A program made the position numbers and the translations under genes. A stretch of 64,000 nt of DNA from Acetobacter indonesiensis (lineage in GTDB: Bacteria > Pseudomonadota > Alphaproteobacteria > Acetobacterales > Acetobacteraceae): positions 140,156 to 204,155 of the forward strand of contig NZ_BAMW01000057.1 of assembly GCF_000963945.1 (NCBI RefSeq), written 5' to 3'. Every line of letters begins with the position of its first letter. Positions within the stretch are counted from its first letter, which is position 1. The notes beneath the pieces were generated by a model. The model made no database searches, was not told where the DNA came from, and was given only the letters and a program-made list of their open reading frames with translations. This document shows, piece by piece, positions 8,104-16,995 of this stretch.

Positions 8104-11019
8104 TCAGGCATCCGCCATGAGTGTATTGTGGCCCGTGTTGCTGTGTAGGTCTGATTTTATTTCAACTTTGCCATTATTTAAACGTGCCTTCCAAACAGTC
8201 AATTTTTTCGATTGATCTTCAAGGCAGACGCCATCTTCCAGGCGGAAATGCTGTTTGTATAACGGAGATGCTACAACAGGTTGACCTTTCAGATCACCGA
8301 CCAAGCCACGTCCGATAACATTAGCCTGAGAAAACGGGTCATGATTGTCTACCGCAAAAACGCGCCCGACACCCGGATTGCCCGGAATCCCATCGGGTAG
8401 CCAGAAAAGGGCAATCTGTGCGCCGTCGTACCATGCAACGACACCCGAGTTTGGCACCAGATCACGCTCGGTGCAGAGTTCTGTCCATTCGGTCGGGCCA
8501 GTGGGTAAGGCGCGTTCTTTTGGCATATCGGCGGGGCGCGTTTGCTCTCTTTCTGGCAGAGTATGAATAGCCGGATCTGGTCTTGTGTCGTTTACAAATG
8601 TACGGAAGCGTTTGAGTTTGTCTTCATCTGTTAGAACGCCTTTCCATTCACATTCATAACTATCAACGACAGCCTGCATCTGTTTTTCAAGTTCATCACA
8701 GATACCAAGAGAATCATGAATAATGACGTCTTGAAGGTATGACAGACCCCCTTCAAGATTTTCACGCCAGACCGAAGTGCGCTGTAATTTATCAGCCGTA
8801 CGAATGTAGAACATCAGGAAACGGTCAATGTATTTTAGAAGCGTTTCTGAATCGATGTCCGTTGCAAAGAGTTCTGCATGACGTGGCCGCATTCCGCCAT
8901 TGCCGCAGACATACAGGTTCCACCCATTTTCGGTCGCGATAACGCCCACGTCCTTGCTCTGTGCTTCAGCACATTCCCGAGTACACCCGGAGACAGCAAA
9001 TTTCAGTTTATGGGGGGCACGCAAACCTTTGTAACGGTTTTCCAAATCAAGCGCTTTGCCAACGCTATCTTGCACACCGTAACGACACCATGTGCTACCC
9101 ACGCATGATTTTACGGTACGGGTCGATTTTCCGTAAGCATGTCCAGTTTCAAAGCCTGCTTCCAGCAATTCTGACCAGATGTCTGGCAGTTGATGCAACT
9201 GCGCCCCGAACAGATCAATGCGCTGGCCACCCGTAATTTTTGTATAAAGAGCATATTTTTTAGCGACTTGCCCCAAAACAATCAGCTTATCAGGTGTAAT
9301 TTCACCACCCGCAATACGGGGGACGACAGAATAAGTCCCGTTTTTCTGCATGTTGGCCATGAACGTATCGTTCGTGTCTTGCAGCGGGATGTAAAGCGGG
9401 TCTGTAATGGGCTTGTTCCAGGCCGAGGCGAGAATGGAACCAACGGCTGGTTTGCAGATGTCACAGCCCAAGCCGCCGTTTCCGTGTTGATCCATCAGAT
9501 CCTGAAAAGTGTGGATATTGTGTACCCGAACAAGTGAGTACAACTCCTGCCGCGTATAGGAAAAATGCTCGCAGAGACTACGGTCAACGGAAATCCCGCG
9601 ATTTTGTAATTCTGCCTCAAACACACTTTTTAACAGACCGGCACACCCGCCACAGCCTGTGCAGGCTTTGGTGCTTTGTTTCAGGCTGCTCATGTCCGTG
9701 CAACCACCATCAATGGCCGCACAGACCGCGCCCTTGGTCACGTTATGGCAAGAACAGAGCGTTGCGGTATCAGGGAGTGCGTCGGCCCCCAATAAGGGCG
9801 CACTTTCACCCCGCGGGAGAATGAGCGCTGCCGGGTCAGCAGGTAGCTTTATGCTGTTTTGCACATATTGTGAAATGGTATCGTAGTAGCTGTTGTCCCC
9901 AACAAGGACTGCCCCTGTCACGCGGGAACCATCTTCTGAGACGACAAGGCGACGATAACTGCCGGTCTGTTCATCAATGAAGCGGAAATTCTTGCTGCCC
10001 GGTTCGGCTCCTCGTGCATCCCCGATCGAGCCGACGTCAACACCAAGAAGCTTCAGTTTGGTGGACATATCAGCGCCGGTAAAGGCAGTTTCTTCCCCGG
10101 CAAGAGTAGCGGCTACGGTGCGGGCCATTGTGTAGCCGGGGGCAACCAGCCCAAACACTTGCCCTTCCCAACTTGCACATTCACCAATGGCAAAAATGGA
10201 CGGATCAGTTGTTTGACAGCAATTATCAATGACAATACCGCCGCGTGGAGCAATATCCAGCCCACAGGCGCGCCCAAGCGCGTCCACGGGGCGAATACCG
10301 GCAGAAAAAACAACCAGATCAGTTTCCAGAAATGATCCATCCGAAAAAACAAGTCTATGACGTGCTGTTTCACCCGGGATAATTTCTTTAGTGGCGTGGT
10401 TTGTTAGAACCGTAATGCCTAAATCTTCAATACGATGCTTGAGCGCTTCGCCCCCTTCAGCATCAAGCTGTGCCGGCATAAGGTGGGGTGCAAATTCAAT
10501 GACGGCAGTTTGCAGGGATAGCTGGCGTAACGCATTGGCGGCTTCCAGGCCCAATAGGCCGCCACCAATGACAACCCCGTGCTTGGCAGACGTTGCGGCG
10601 GCATGGATGGCGTCCAGATCATCAAAGGTGCGGTAAACCAGACCTGCTGTGCCTGTATTGCCGGGAATAGGCGGCACAAACGGATAAGAACCCGTAGCCA
10701 GAATGAGGGTGTGATAAGGGAAAACACCATCGTCTGTTTCAATGGTTTTTTCTGCACGGTTAACAGCATGCACATGCTTGCCTAAATGCAGTAGCAAGCC
10801 GTGGGCATCGTGAAATCCGTCTTTATGTAAGGTAAGGGGAACAGGATCCTGCCCTGTCATATATTCGGACAGGTGAACGCGGTCATATGCCAGATGGTGT
10901 TCAGAGCCAAAGACATGGATGGCGTACTGTTCATTCAGACCATGAGCAACAAGCTGTTCGGCGCAATAATGGCCAACCATGCCGTTGCCGACAATCAGGA
11001 TGTTTTGTTTAAGAGCCAT
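8104..11019 (-). CDS. nirB: NAD(P)H nitrite reductase NirB with NirD fused at the C-terminus
   Basis: 971 residues; classical NirB is ~830-850. Order: FAD/NAD-binding oxidoreductase (ILIVGNGMVGHYCAE; VVIGGGLLGLEAA), BFD-like [2Fe-2S] domain (CSCHNVTKG ... CTGCGGC, ~421-460), ferredoxin-like half domain, then the siroheme/[4Fe-4S] domain with C-x5-C (CVGSTWC, ~636) and C-x3-C (CTREC, ~678). Residues ~845-960 match NirD, the Rieske-fold small subunit; the Rieske Cys-x-His ligands are absent (VDNHDPFS), as expected for NirD. The product should reduce nitrite to ammonium in the cytoplasm, with both subunits in one chain. It needs siroheme; no siroheme synthase gene is in the window. It lies 40 bases downstream of the porin gene. 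Confidence 0.93.
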   Translation of the reverse strand: MALKQNILIVGNGMVGHYCAEQLVAHGLNEQYAIHVFGSEHHLAYDRVHLSEYMTGQDPVPLTLHKDGFHDAHGLLLHLGKHVHAVNRAEKTIETDDGVFPYHTLILATGSYPFVPPIPGNTGTAGLVYRTFDDLDAIHAAATSAKHGVVIGGGLLGLEAANALRQLSLQTAVIEFAPHLMPAQLDAEGGEALKHRIEDLGITVLTNHATKEIIPGETARHRLVFSDGSFLETDLVVFSAGIRPVDALGRACGLDIAPRGGIVIDNCCQTTDPSIFAIGECASWEGQVFGLVAPGYTMARTVAATLAGEETAFTGADMSTKLKLLGVDVGSIGDARGAEPGSKNFRFIDEQTGSYRRLVVSEDGSRVTGAVLVGDNSYYDTISQYVQNSIKLPADPAALILPRGESAPLLGADALPDTATLCSCHNVTKGAVCAAIDGGCTDMSSLKQSTKACTGCGGCAGLLKSVFEAELQNRGISVDRSLCEHFSYTRQELYSLVRVHNIHTFQDLMDQHGNGGLGCDICKPAVGSILASAWNKPITDPLYIPLQDTNDTFMANMQKNGTYSVVPRIAGGEITPDKLIVLGQVAKKYALYTKITGGQRIDLFGAQLHQLPDIWSELLEAGFETGHAYGKSTRTVKSCVGSTWCRYGVQDSVGKALDLENRYKGLRAPHKLKFAVSGCTRECAEAQSKDVGVIATENGWNLYVCGNGGMRPRHAELFATDIDSETLLKYIDRFLMFYIRTADKLQRTSVWRENLEGGLSYLQDVIIHDSLGICDELEKQMQAVVDSYECEWKGVLTDEDKLKRFRTFVNDTRPDPAIHTLPEREQTRPADMPKERALPTGPTEWTELCTERDLVPNSGVVAWYDGAQIALFWLPDGIPGNPGVGRVFAVDNHDPFSQANVIGRGLVGDLKGQPVVASPLYKQHFRLEDGVCLEDQSKKLTVWKARLNNGKVEIKSDLHSNTGHNTLMADA

Positions 11020-11059
11020 CAGACAGGATCCTTTTTATGCCGTTGGGCAAAGAGTCTGT

Positions 11060-12760
11060 TTAAAACTTGAATTCAAGACTTTGCATGTAGAACGCACCAT
11101 TTTTGGCACCATTCTGGCGCATGCCGTTAGACAGGACGATGCCCGCAATATCATGTGTCCATGTCCAGTGTGGGGCAAAGTTCCATGTAAGCTGTGTCTG
11201 TGGGATGGTGCCGATAAAGCCACCATGCAGCCCCCCACGCGCAGCAAAAATCTTGTTGTTGGGATTATACACAGCATCATCCGTGCTTTCACGCCAGAAA
11301 ACGGGAATATGCGCTTTTATTCCAAGATTTTTCAGGATCATGAAGTTTGCAACCGGACCCACACCCACAAGATTTTCAGATGTCAGAGTCAAGCTGACAT
11401 CGTTATAATATGGGAGTGGTACATAAGGCGTTGAAAATGTGCCGATTGCACCAGATGTTTTATTATAGTTTCCGCCAGAGAAAACGTCTGCCTGCAAACC
11501 GACCGATGGTTTTGCAGGAAGATTTGGCATGGAATACATGATGGTACCGTTTACGGCGAAAGCTCTTACAGGGCGCGTGTTGTCACTTTTTGCCTGTCGG
11601 AACTGCCCGCCTTGAAAAACACCATTCAGAGAAACGCTGAACGGGCCAACATTCCCCCACACCCGCATACCGATATTATCGCGCCGGCTTGAGCCTGCCT
11701 GTGTTTTTCCAACGGCAGCTGTGGGAATAGCCGCACCTGCCCCATTATACAAATAGCCAAGGAAATAGACATCAGCAAAAAGCTGGCTGTTTTTCTTCAT
11801 GAAAGAAAAAGAGGGCAGTGCCGTTGAGGTGTACAGACCGTAGAGCCGAGCACTGTAGTTTGTGCCATCCGCAAAAACATCAATAGGTTGTTTATTGGTC
11901 TGCATGAAATAGAAACCATCCATACGGAAGTGTTTCCAGATGGCGTAACCACGCGCCCCGTCCCAAGAAAGCTGGACGTTGGTCAGGTCACGGGCAGACT
12001 GCATTTGAATGGGGGCATCCAGAAACAGTTGTCGCCCACCAATAACGCCCATCTGTGCGCCAAGTGCGTGGCCTTTGACTTCAAGGATACCCTGTTGCAG
12101 GTCGAGACGTTCACGCTGAACGCCAGTCTGGTACCCATAGGTGTTAGACCCACCTGCAACAGCATACAGAAATTCAGCGTATGCGCGGACATGTTCGCCA
12201 AGATGCAGGTCAGCACCATACTGGTTTCTTAGCAGAACACGGCTGGCATTTGTCACGCCAGCCGTACCCATGACAGGCTGATTTTCAAAAATGTAGCGCA
12301 GGCGTTCTTCACCGCTCAGGGTGAGCCAGATGTCCCCTTTGTCCGTCAGGGGAATATATTTCAGGCGGTTGAACCAGTCTTTTTTCTTTTCTGCCACAGA
12401 CATGGTACGCAGGGCGCTCCAGTCTTCGCTCCAACGTACCTGGCCGGTTTTGCCAATCGCGCCAAAACCGGCGGCAGATCCACCTGCGGCGTTGAACATG
12501 CCCCAGTCAAGATGCAGGTTTGATGCTGCGGGCGGTGTTGGCTGGCTTGTTAGTGGGGCGACAACAGATGTGGGCAGAACAGGCTGCACGCTTGCCGCTT
12601 TTTTGGCCAGCTTTCGGTCTTCTTCTGTGGCTGTATCGGCAAAAGCTGGCAGCGCAAGACTGGGGAGCAGGCATAACGCGCTACCTAGCGGTGGCAGAAG
12701 GCTTTTTGACGCACAGAAAGTAATCAAACGCTGGCGGAAAGAATGGTAGGCGACAATCAT
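11060..12760 (-). CDS. Alginate-export-type outer-membrane beta-barrel porin in the nitrate operon
   Basis: 566 residues. An N-terminal signal peptide (LLPPLGSALCLLPSLALPAFA, cut near ADTATEED) precedes a low-complexity linker and a beta-barrel whose start (DIWLTLSGEERLRYIFEN) resembles the Alginate_exp domain. The protein ends in Phe (LEFKF), the usual outer-membrane assembly signal. Many short amphipathic strands with aromatic girdles are visible. It lies between the nitrate transporter (59-base gap) and nirBD (40-base gap) with no terminator seen, so it is almost certainly part of the nas operon. I infer a role in passage of nitrate, nitrite or another anion across the outer membrane; an alginate role is unlikely, as no alginate genes adjoin. 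Confidence 0.82.
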   Translation of the reverse strand: MIVAYHSFRQRLITFCASKSLLPPLGSALCLLPSLALPAFADTATEEDRKLAKKAASVQPVLPTSVVAPLTSQPTPPAASNLHLDWGMFNAAGGSAAGFGAIGKTGQVRWSEDWSALRTMSVAEKKKDWFNRLKYIPLTDKGDIWLTLSGEERLRYIFENQPVMGTAGVTNASRVLLRNQYGADLHLGEHVRAYAEFLYAVAGGSNTYGYQTGVQRERLDLQQGILEVKGHALGAQMGVIGGRQLFLDAPIQMQSARDLTNVQLSWDGARGYAIWKHFRMDGFYFMQTNKQPIDVFADGTNYSARLYGLYTSTALPSFSFMKKNSQLFADVYFLGYLYNGAGAAIPTAAVGKTQAGSSRRDNIGMRVWGNVGPFSVSLNGVFQGGQFRQAKSDNTRPVRAFAVNGTIMYSMPNLPAKPSVGLQADVFSGGNYNKTSGAIGTFSTPYVPLPYYNDVSLTLTSENLVGVGPVANFMILKNLGIKAHIPVFWRESTDDAVYNPNNKIFAARGGLHGGFIGTIPQTQLTWNFAPHWTWTHDIAGIVLSNGMRQNGAKNGAFYMQSLEFKF

Positions 12761-12819
12761 GAAGCGAGGGTCCTGTATCAGTTAAAACGTTTGTCGTCCG
12801 GAAGATGAAGCAAGACGTT

Positions 12820-14037
12820 TCAGGATACGGAAGACACAGAAAAAGCTTCTGATACTTTTTGCGAACTATGCCAACGGCGGTGGCATAAAAACACGCCCCC
12901 CAAAGCAGCAAACGCAATCAACCCGAAAGCAAGAAATCCGGGGCCGTAGGAGCCGGTTATCTGGCGGGCTTCCCCCAGAGAAGACGCCAGATAAAAGCCG
13001 CCGATGCCGCCGCTCATGCCGACAAGGCCGGTAATGGTGCCAACCTGTTGTGGGAAGCGTAGCGGCACCAACTGGAAGACGGCACCGTTGCCCATACCCA
13101 ATGCCAGCATGCCGAGGAAAAATGCAGCAAAAGCCAAGGGAAAAGACGGGAGGCCCGCCGCAATCGTGCAAAACAGAATGCCTGCTGCGGTATAAAAAAC
13201 AGCCAAAGCGCGCAGCCCCCCAAACTTGTCTGCCAAAGATCCGCCGACTGGCCGCACGAAAGAGCCGACAAAAACAACTATGGCCGTAAAGCGCCCGGCA
13301 GAAGCAGGGGAAATGCCATATTGGTCATTGAAATAAATGGTCAGGAAAGAGGCCAAGCCCACAAAGCCACCGAACGTGACGCCATAAAATGCCATCAGCA
13401 GCCAGCAGTCGGGCTGCTTCAATAGGGGTAACCATGATGCCGGAGACCCTGCCGGACGCGTGCGTAAAGGCTCACGAGAGAGCAGGATAAAGGCCAGTAG
13501 CACGACAGCCATGGGGAGCGCGGTCAGCCCCAACGTGTTCACCCAGCCGTAATGGGCAGCCAGCCACGGGGCAAACAGTGCAGCCAGAGCCGTCCCGGAA
13601 TTACCAGCCCCAGCCAGCCCCAGCGCTGTGCCCTGATACTGGGGGGGATACCACGCTGAAACCAGAGGCAGCGCAATGGCGAAAGATGCTCCCGCTACCC
13701 CCAGAACCAGCGCCACCCCGAACATGGCGGAATAAGTGTGTGGCGCAGCCAACCATGTTGCAATCAGACCCAGAATGACAGTGCTTTGCGCCCAGATGGC
13801 AACACGGCGGGGGCCAAATGTGTCAACCAGCCCTCCGGCAATAACCCTGAACAGTGCACCGGCCAGCACAGGCGTTGCGACCATCCATCCTTTCTGGGCG
13901 GCGTTCAGGTGCAGGTCATGCGCAATGGAAATACCCAGAGGGCCGAGCAGAACCCAGACCATGAAGGAGGCATCAAAATAAAGGAAGGCGGCCAGCAGGC
14001 TGGGTGTGTGCCCAGCTTTCAGGAAGTTTTTATCCAT
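12820..14037 (-). CDS. NarK/NasA-family MFS nitrate/nitrite transporter
   Basis: 405 residues from ATG 14037, with about 12 hydrophobic segments. The two nitrate-signature glycine motifs are present: GAGNSGTALAALFAPW in the first half and GLVGMSGGIGGFYLA in the second. This places it in the nitrate/nitrite porter family of the major facilitator superfamily. The start is the ATG before DKNFLKAGHTP, because family members begin here and a GGGA element lies upstream; the frame also extends to 14088 but runs through the structured leader. It is the first gene of the nas operon and should import nitrate through the inner membrane. Whether it is a symporter or a nitrate/nitrite antiporter cannot be read from sequence. 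Confidence 0.92.
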   Translation of the reverse strand: MDKNFLKAGHTPSLLAAFLYFDASFMVWVLLGPLGISIAHDLHLNAAQKGWMVATPVLAGALFRVIAGGLVDTFGPRRVAIWAQSTVILGLIATWLAAPHTYSAMFGVALVLGVAGASFAIALPLVSAWYPPQYQGTALGLAGAGNSGTALAALFAPWLAAHYGWVNTLGLTALPMAVVLLAFILLSREPLRTRPAGSPASWLPLLKQPDCWLLMAFYGVTFGGFVGLASFLTIYFNDQYGISPASAGRFTAIVVFVGSFVRPVGGSLADKFGGLRALAVFYTAAGILFCTIAAGLPSFPLAFAAFFLGMLALGMGNGAVFQLVPLRFPQQVGTITGLVGMSGGIGGFYLASSLGEARQITGSYGPGFLAFGLIAFAALGGVFLCHRRWHSSQKVSEAFSVSSVS

Positions 14038-14210
14038 CGAGTCTGATCCCGATGTGGCGGCAATGCCAACCACGGCCCAGTGGGCCATAACGGACCGCCT
14101 TTGGCCCGTTCTGCCTTATAAACAGGCCGGAGAAGGCCCATTGCGCATGTTCCGTCGCCATTGACTGGAACACTGTAAGGTATTTTTACCACGCTCACGG
14201 TGTGGGCTTC
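14038..14210 (-). promoter_or_regulatory. nas operon leader with a NasT/ANTAR-type hairpin and candidate attenuator
   Basis: On the minus strand, 14172-14148 folds as TGTTCC-(A)-GTC / AATGGC / GACGGAACA: nine base pairs, one bulged A and a six-base loop with A at position 1 and G at position 4. That is the loop signature known for ANTAR protein targets. Sixteen bases upstream a second stem (14205-14189, CCAC/GTGG) has a nine-base loop beginning ACCGTG, a weaker match. Downstream GGCC-TTCTCC-GGCC followed by TGTTTAT (14138-14118) could be an intrinsic terminator. GGGCC/GGCCC blocks at 14107-14074 can pair in more than one way. Since nasT and nasS end the operon, I infer nitrate-controlled antitermination. 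No convincing sigma-54 promoter was seen upstream. Confidence 0.65.
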
Positions 14211-14532
14211 AAATAAAAAGCGCAAATAATGATTAAAAAACAGACAAATCAGAAATAAAGATTAAAAATTATGCAAAATATAGGTTATAAAATAGGCGTA
14301 TGGTTATTTTTTAATCAATAAGGGATATTCTCGTAGTGTCAGGGGCACTGCATGGCAGAGTCCTGCCTTTTGAGTAAGGGGGTAGCGTCATTTTTCAGGC
14401 ATGTGACCAGCGCACGCTTGCTCTTGGTCTGTCAGGGTGCGGGTTTTCTTTTTATACAGGACTTGTCCTGTCCGTATTCTGGTGCCAACTGATGAGAAAC
14501 GGAACTCAGTCGAGAAATCAGGACTTCTCCTC
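14211..14532. promoter_or_regulatory. AT-rich divergent intergenic region between nas and nfu
   Basis: No gene is seen here. 14211-14335 is strongly AT-rich on both strands and should hold the nas promoter (minus) and possibly the nfu promoter (plus). I could not pick a convincing -35/-10 pair or a TGGCAC-N5-TTGC sigma-54 element. A small stem GGCAG-AGTC-CTGCC followed by TTTT lies at 14354-14371. Confidence 0.4.
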
Positions 14533-15096
14533 ATGTTTATTGAAACAGAAGATACCCCTAATCCAGCTACCCTGAAGTTTCTTCCGGGCCGGCCCGTCAT
14601 GGGGGATGCTGGCACCATAGATTTTATTGATGCTGACGCGGTGGCAGGGCGTTCGCTATTGGCGGATGCGCTGTTTGCCATCCCCGGTGTGTCCCGCGTG
14701 TTTCTGGGCAATGATTTTGTCTCAATCACCAAGGCAGACAGCGAAGACTGGTCAGATGTGCGGGCAAAGGTGCTGGCGGCTCTGGTTGATCATTTCGTGG
14801 CAGGCTTTCCCGTGGTGGCTGAAGGTGTAGGGGTAACGGAAGAACCCATCGCGCCGGAAGACCAGGAAATTGTGGCCCAGATCAAGGAACTGCTTGATAC
14901 CCGCGTCCGCCCTGCTGTTGCAGGTGATGGCGGGGACATTGTGTTCCGTGGCTACCGTGATGGTGTGGTGCGTCTGACCATGCAGGGTGCGTGCTCCGGC
15001 TGTCCGTCATCACGCGCGACGTTGAAGCATGGTGTAGAAAACATGCTGCGTCACTACGTGCCGGAAGTGGTAGGTGTGGAACAGGTTGAAGGCTGA
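14533..15096 (+). CDS. Nfu-type iron-sulfur cluster scaffold/carrier
   Basis: 187 residues from ATG 14533; the frame runs further upstream, but the conserved Nfu N-terminus (MFIETEDTPNPATLKFLPG) begins here. The N-terminal Nfu_N domain spans ~1-90 and the C-terminal NifU-like domain ~105-180. The cluster-binding C-x2-C is in CSGCPSS (~residue 155). Such proteins hold a [4Fe-4S] cluster and pass it to client enzymes. The window has several likely clients (nitrate and nitrite reductases, SdhB), though these use is general. It starts a plus-strand run with the nitroreductase, tsaB and rimI genes, a common alphaproteobacterial arrangement. Confidence 0.92.
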   Translation: MFIETEDTPNPATLKFLPGRPVMGDAGTIDFIDADAVAGRSLLADALFAIPGVSRVFLGNDFVSITKADSEDWSDVRAKVLAALVDHFVAGFPVVAEGVGVTEEPIAPEDQEIVAQIKELLDTRVRPAVAGDGGDIVFRGYRDGVVRLTMQGACSGCPSSRATLKHGVENMLRHYVPEVVGVEQVEG

Positions 15097-15189
15097 AAGC
15101 CCGACACCTTTCCGTCTGCGCTTTGCTGACCTAAAAGAACGGTAGAACCAAAACCCTGCCTTGGGCCAGAAAGCGGAGACGGAACAGAA

Positions 15190-15771
15190 ATGCTTGATGA
15201 AAGTGGGCTAGATCTTCTTTTTCAGAAAGCACGCACACCCCGGCGCTGGATGGCCCGGCCCATTGAAACGGATGTTCTGCGCCGGTTGTATGATCTGGTC
15301 AGCCTTGGTCCGACCTCGGGTAACTGTAGCCCTGCCCGTTTTGTGTTCATCACAGAGTCAGAGGGGCGGGAGCGTCTGCGCCCTGCCCTGTCGGCTGGGA
15401 ATGTGAACAGGGTCATGGGGGCACCGGTCATTACCATTGTGGCGCATGACCCCCTGTTTTTTGATCAGCTTCCCCGTTTATCCCCCAATGAAGAATTGCG
15501 GTCGTGGTTTGCGGCAGATGTCGGGCTGGCCGAGGAAACGGCTTTCCGGAATGGCACGCTGCAGGGGGGCTACATGATTACGGCCGCCCGTGCTTTGGGG
15601 CTGGATGTGTTGCCAGTGTCAGGCTTTGATCAGTCTCTGGTGGAAGATGCGTTTCTGGCAGATACCGGCTGGCGGGCTAATTTTCTGCTGTGCCTGGGCT
15701 ATGGCGATACAGAGCACTTGCCGCCGCGCGCGCCTCGTCTGGCATTTGAAGAAGCCTGCCGCAAACTGTGA
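15190..15771 (+). CDS. Nitroreductase-family FMN oxidoreductase (RutE/HadB-like)
   Basis: 193 residues. The N-terminal FMN-binding pattern (ARTPRRWMARPI, then SLGPTSGNCSPARFVFI) and C-terminal half (LQGGYMITAARALGLDVLPVSGFD) match the malonic semialdehyde reductase RutE / HadB branch of the nitroreductase family. These are NAD(P)H-dependent flavoproteins that reduce small aldehydes or nitro compounds. No other rut (pyrimidine degradation) gene lies nearby, so the RutE role is not supported by context. ATG 15190 follows a GGAACAGAA element; the stop TGA overlaps the GTGAGT just before tsaB, indicating co-translation. Confidence 0.85.
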   Translation: MLDESGLDLLFQKARTPRRWMARPIETDVLRRLYDLVSLGPTSGNCSPARFVFITESEGRERLRPALSAGNVNRVMGAPVITIVAHDPLFFDQLPRLSPNEELRSWFAADVGLAEETAFRNGTLQGGYMITAARALGLDVLPVSGFDQSLVEDAFLADTGWRANFLLCLGYGDTEHLPPRAPRLAFEEACRKL

Positions 15772-15776
15772 GTAAA

Positions 15777-16469
15777 ATGACCCGTATTCTGGTGCTGGAT
15801 GGCAGCGCGGCAGGGGATGCTGCGCATGGTATGGCTGCGTGTGTTGTGCAGACCGGAGACGCTTACTCCGTTGTGGCGCAGACACAGAGTGCTGGAAAAC
15901 AGGCTGCTGAAGGGATTGGCCTGCTGGCTGCACAGGTGCTTGCGCAGGCCGGATGGCAAGCTGGAGCGGAAAGCCAACCCCAGCTTGTTGGTGTGGTGGT
16001 CGGCCCCGGATCTTTTACAGGGTTGCGGGCGTCCTGTGCGACGGCTGCCGGGTATGCTTTGGGTGTAGGGGCCCCTCTGGTTGGTGTAACCCGTGGAGAA
16101 GCCCTCCGCCCGCAGCTTGAGGCTCTGGTGACAGAAGCGGGCGCATGCGACGGCTGGATGCTGGTAACAGCCGCACGGAGAGGCCGCGTTTTTGTTGAAA
16201 CGGGTCAGGGTGTGCAGGCGGTCGCATTGGCAGACTGGCAGCCCCCTGCCGGGAGATGGCTGGTTGCGGGCGATGCGGCTGAAACGCTGCCTATGCCGGA
16301 CGGCGCTTTGTTACGGTCAGATATTACAACGCCGACTGCCGAACAGATAGCGCATGCTGTCTGTGCTCGGCATGCCGGTGTGCTGTCGCCTCGGGATGCT
16401 CTGCCACTCTATGTAGACCCGCCGGAAGCCAAACTGCCTGCGGCTGGCTTGCGGTCTGCTCCTGTTTGA
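15777..16469 (+). CDS. tsaB: tRNA N6-threonylcarbamoyladenosine complex protein TsaB
   Basis: 230 residues, typical for TsaB. It starts with ILVLDGSAAG and contains the hallmark GPGSFTGLRASCATAAGYAL near residue 75. TsaB pairs with TsaD and TsaE to make the t6A modification at position 37 of ANN-decoding tRNAs. Two starts are possible: GTG 15768, overlapping the upstream stop as GTGA, or ATG 15777; I prefer the ATG because homologues begin directly at the beta strand. It lies directly ahead of rimI, a widespread pairing. Confidence 0.93.
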   Translation: MTRILVLDGSAAGDAAHGMAACVVQTGDAYSVVAQTQSAGKQAAEGIGLLAAQVLAQAGWQAGAESQPQLVGVVVGPGSFTGLRASCATAAGYALGVGAPLVGVTRGEALRPQLEALVTEAGACDGWMLVTAARRGRVFVETGQGVQAVALADWQPPAGRWLVAGDAAETLPMPDGALLRSDITTPTAEQIAHAVCARHAGVLSPRDALPLYVDPPEAKLPAAGLRSAPV

Positions 16470-16517
16470 GCACGAGCGTCCGGTCGCAAAACAGAGCATG
16501 TGGCTAAAGGATACTCC

Positions 16518-16961
16518 ATGAGCATTGCCATACAGTCTGCTGGCTTGGCGCATGCGGCTGTGCTGGCTGAGTTGCATGGGCAGAGTTTTCCGCCCTCAGA
16601 GCAATGGCAGACACCAGCCATGCAGGACCTGCTGGTGTTGCCGGGTGTGCAGACAGGATTGATCCTGCACGAACAGCAGCCTGCCGGGTTTATTATGCTG
16701 CGGACTGTAGCGGATGAAGCCGAAATACTGACAGTCTGTGTCGTGCCACAGTGTCGGCGCACGGGATTGGGGCAGGCGCTTCTGGCGTGGGCTGTGCAAT
16801 ACGCTAAAGACCATGCGGCAACACAGCTTTTTCTGGAAGTCTCCAGCGCCAACGTGGCTGCGCAGACACTTTATAAGCAGGCAGGCTTTGCGCAGGTGGG
16901 GCACCGTAAGCGCTATTACCCGGATGGGTCAGATGCTTTGGTTCTGTCTCGTTCCTGCTGA
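16518..16961 (+). CDS. rimI: Ribosomal protein alanine N-acetyltransferase RimI
   Basis: 147 residues. The start at ATG 16518 has AAGGA with a six-base spacer; an upstream GTG at 16500 has no such site. It is a single GNAT domain: acetyl-CoA loop VVPQCRRTGLGQALL (~residue 78) and the LEVSSANVAAQTLYKQAGF stretch that marks RimI (~110). RimI acetylates the N-terminal alanine of ribosomal protein S18 and sometimes other proteins. Placement 48 bases after tsaB is the common arrangement and supports RimI rather than a generic GNAT. Confidence 0.92.
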   Translation: MSIAIQSAGLAHAAVLAELHGQSFPPSEQWQTPAMQDLLVLPGVQTGLILHEQQPAGFIMLRTVADEAEILTVCVVPQCRRTGLGQALLAWAVQYAKDHAATQLFLEVSSANVAAQTLYKQAGFAQVGHRKRYYPDGSDALVLSRSC

Positions 16962-16995
16962 TTAAAGAAACGGATCTGAGTGCAGGAGAAATAAT

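Noticed and set aside
14211..14340. Search for a sigma-54 promoter upstream of the nas operon
   Set aside because: No TGGCAC-N5-TTGC element was found in the AT-rich region; NtrC-type control cannot be claimed.
14354..14371. Small hairpin with TTTT before nfu
   Set aside because: Five-base-pair stem and short T run; too weak to call a terminator or attenuator.
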